Shown here one piece after another: positions 63,578 through 64,000 of a stretch of 64,000 nt of DNA. Location: assembly GCF_030770395.1 (NCBI RefSeq), contig NZ_CP132480.1, forward strand, positions 788,821 to 852,820, read 5' to 3'. Numbering within the stretch: the first letter of the stretch is position 1; every line of letters starts with the position of its first letter. A program made the position numbers and the translations under genes. This stretch comes from Telluria beijingensis (GTDB lineage Bacteria; Pseudomonadota; Gammaproteobacteria; Burkholderiales; Burkholderiaceae_D). Below the pieces are notes generated by a model. That model searched no databases and had not been told where the DNA came from. It worked only from the letters and a program-made list of their open reading frames with translations.

Positions 63578-64000
63578 TTATTTTTTGACTCGCACCGCGT
63601 CAAAGAACCAGCCTTTCCAAAATATAACAAGCTTATTCCGGTTTAAGATGAAAACCGTGGTGCAACTAATTTCAACAGCGGTGACCGGATCAGGAAGTTT
63701 GAGCCTCTCCACGTTCGAGTTCCATCCTTTGCGCAAATACAAGGTTGGCTCAACTTTCTGTGCTTCAAATTCGGTATCTCCGCAGTCTTCGTCACCGAAC
63801 GCGACTTTATCCTTACTTATCGTAAAAATATGGCCGACTAGTTGTGTCGCTTCACGCTCGTCAAGAGATGCGATGTCAGCGCTATCAATCGACTTGGTAA
63901 AGCGCCATTGACCCGTTACGTTGCGCTCTATTGAGTCTGAGGCTTTGACTGAAGGTAGCGTAATGAGAGCAAGTATCAAGAGAATTTGCAGAAAGTTGGC
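63578..64000 (-). CDS. exported protein of unknown function, N terminus cut by the window edge
   Basis: The reading frame is open to the right end of the window. The visible N-terminal part is hydrophobic (FLQILLILALITLP then SVKASDS), the core and cleavage site of a signal peptide, so the true start lies beyond base 64000. The mature region (about 128 residues, with SIDSADIASLDEREATQL and FTISKDKVAFGDEDCGD) has two to three cysteines and a beta-rich look; I do not recognise it. Its base composition is clearly less GC-rich than the neighbours: 53 of 120 bases from 63601 to 63720 are G or C. This points to an acquired or poorly adapted gene. Confidence 0.65.
   Translation of the reverse strand, partial: ANFLQILLILALITLPSVKASDSIERNVTGQWRFTKSIDSADIASLDEREATQLVGHIFTISKDKVAFGDEDCGDTEFEAQKVEPTLYLRKGWNSNVERLKLPDPVTAVEISCTTVFILNRNKLVIFWKGWFFDAVRVKK

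Overview
The window looks like chromosome of a high-GC Gram-negative betaproteobacterium, most likely Massilia or a relative in Oxalobacteraceae. This rests on TamAB and TonB-dependent outer-membrane systems, a neisserial/burkholderial-type porin, the dense G/C third codon positions, and the mix of chitin-use, c-di-GMP and exported low-complexity proteins. The genus is an inference from gene style, not from a marker gene. No rRNA, tRNA, CRISPR array, phage or transposase was recognised. No gene-free stretch exceeds about 300 bases; the longest gaps (about 160-250 bases) hold promoters and hairpins.

Layout. 1-10432 is an aldehyde/xanthine-oxidase-type island: the end of one molybdo-hydroxylase operon, a YqhC-like AraC regulator divergent from a YahK-type aldehyde reductase, an MFS exporter, a PaoABC-type exported aldehyde oxidase and a LysR regulator. 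10483-12390 holds small or uncharacterised genes. 12392-18726 is tamA-tamB followed directly by a DUF3298-like exported protein, all on the minus strand and coupled. queC, small membrane/proline-rich genes and an acidic cytosolic protein follow (18883-21091). 21182-24807 pairs a GAF-GAF histidine kinase with a convergent HD-GYP response regulator, separated by a perfect 26-bp inverted repeat. 25000-28675 carries nei, a DUF3016 gene and an ECF sigma/anti-sigma/coiled-coil operon.

28797-35055 contains a thioesterase, two soluble PQQ-type sugar dehydrogenases, an AHSA1 protein, YciE ferritin-like protein, and a MepK endopeptidase operon. 35222-43354 has an M16 peptidase, a YecD-like hydrolase without the catalytic cysteine, a luciferase-like oxidoreductase, a class-C beta-lactamase-fold lipoprotein, an exported Thr-Gly repeat protein and an FAD/Rieske oxidoreductase. 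43539-44918 is an HD-GYP protein.

45166-51556 is a compact oligosaccharide-use locus: TonB-dependent receptor, leaderless GH20 hexosaminidase and AmpG-like permease. Together these suggest that chito-oligomers are taken intact into the cytosol and cut there. 51543-56172 has a Rob-like regulator and a 1190-residue RTX protein built from four large repeats and ending in DUF4214. 56380-60277 has a BCCT transporter, a DUF819 permease and a porin. 60336-63543 has DUF3626/DUF2945 genes and a QseBC-like two-component pair. The right edge cuts an AT-richer exported protein gene.

The most interesting items are the four-module RTX protein, the combined YqhC/YahK/PaoABC aldehyde island, the cytosolic GH20 locus, and the exported DUF3298-like gene locked to tamAB.
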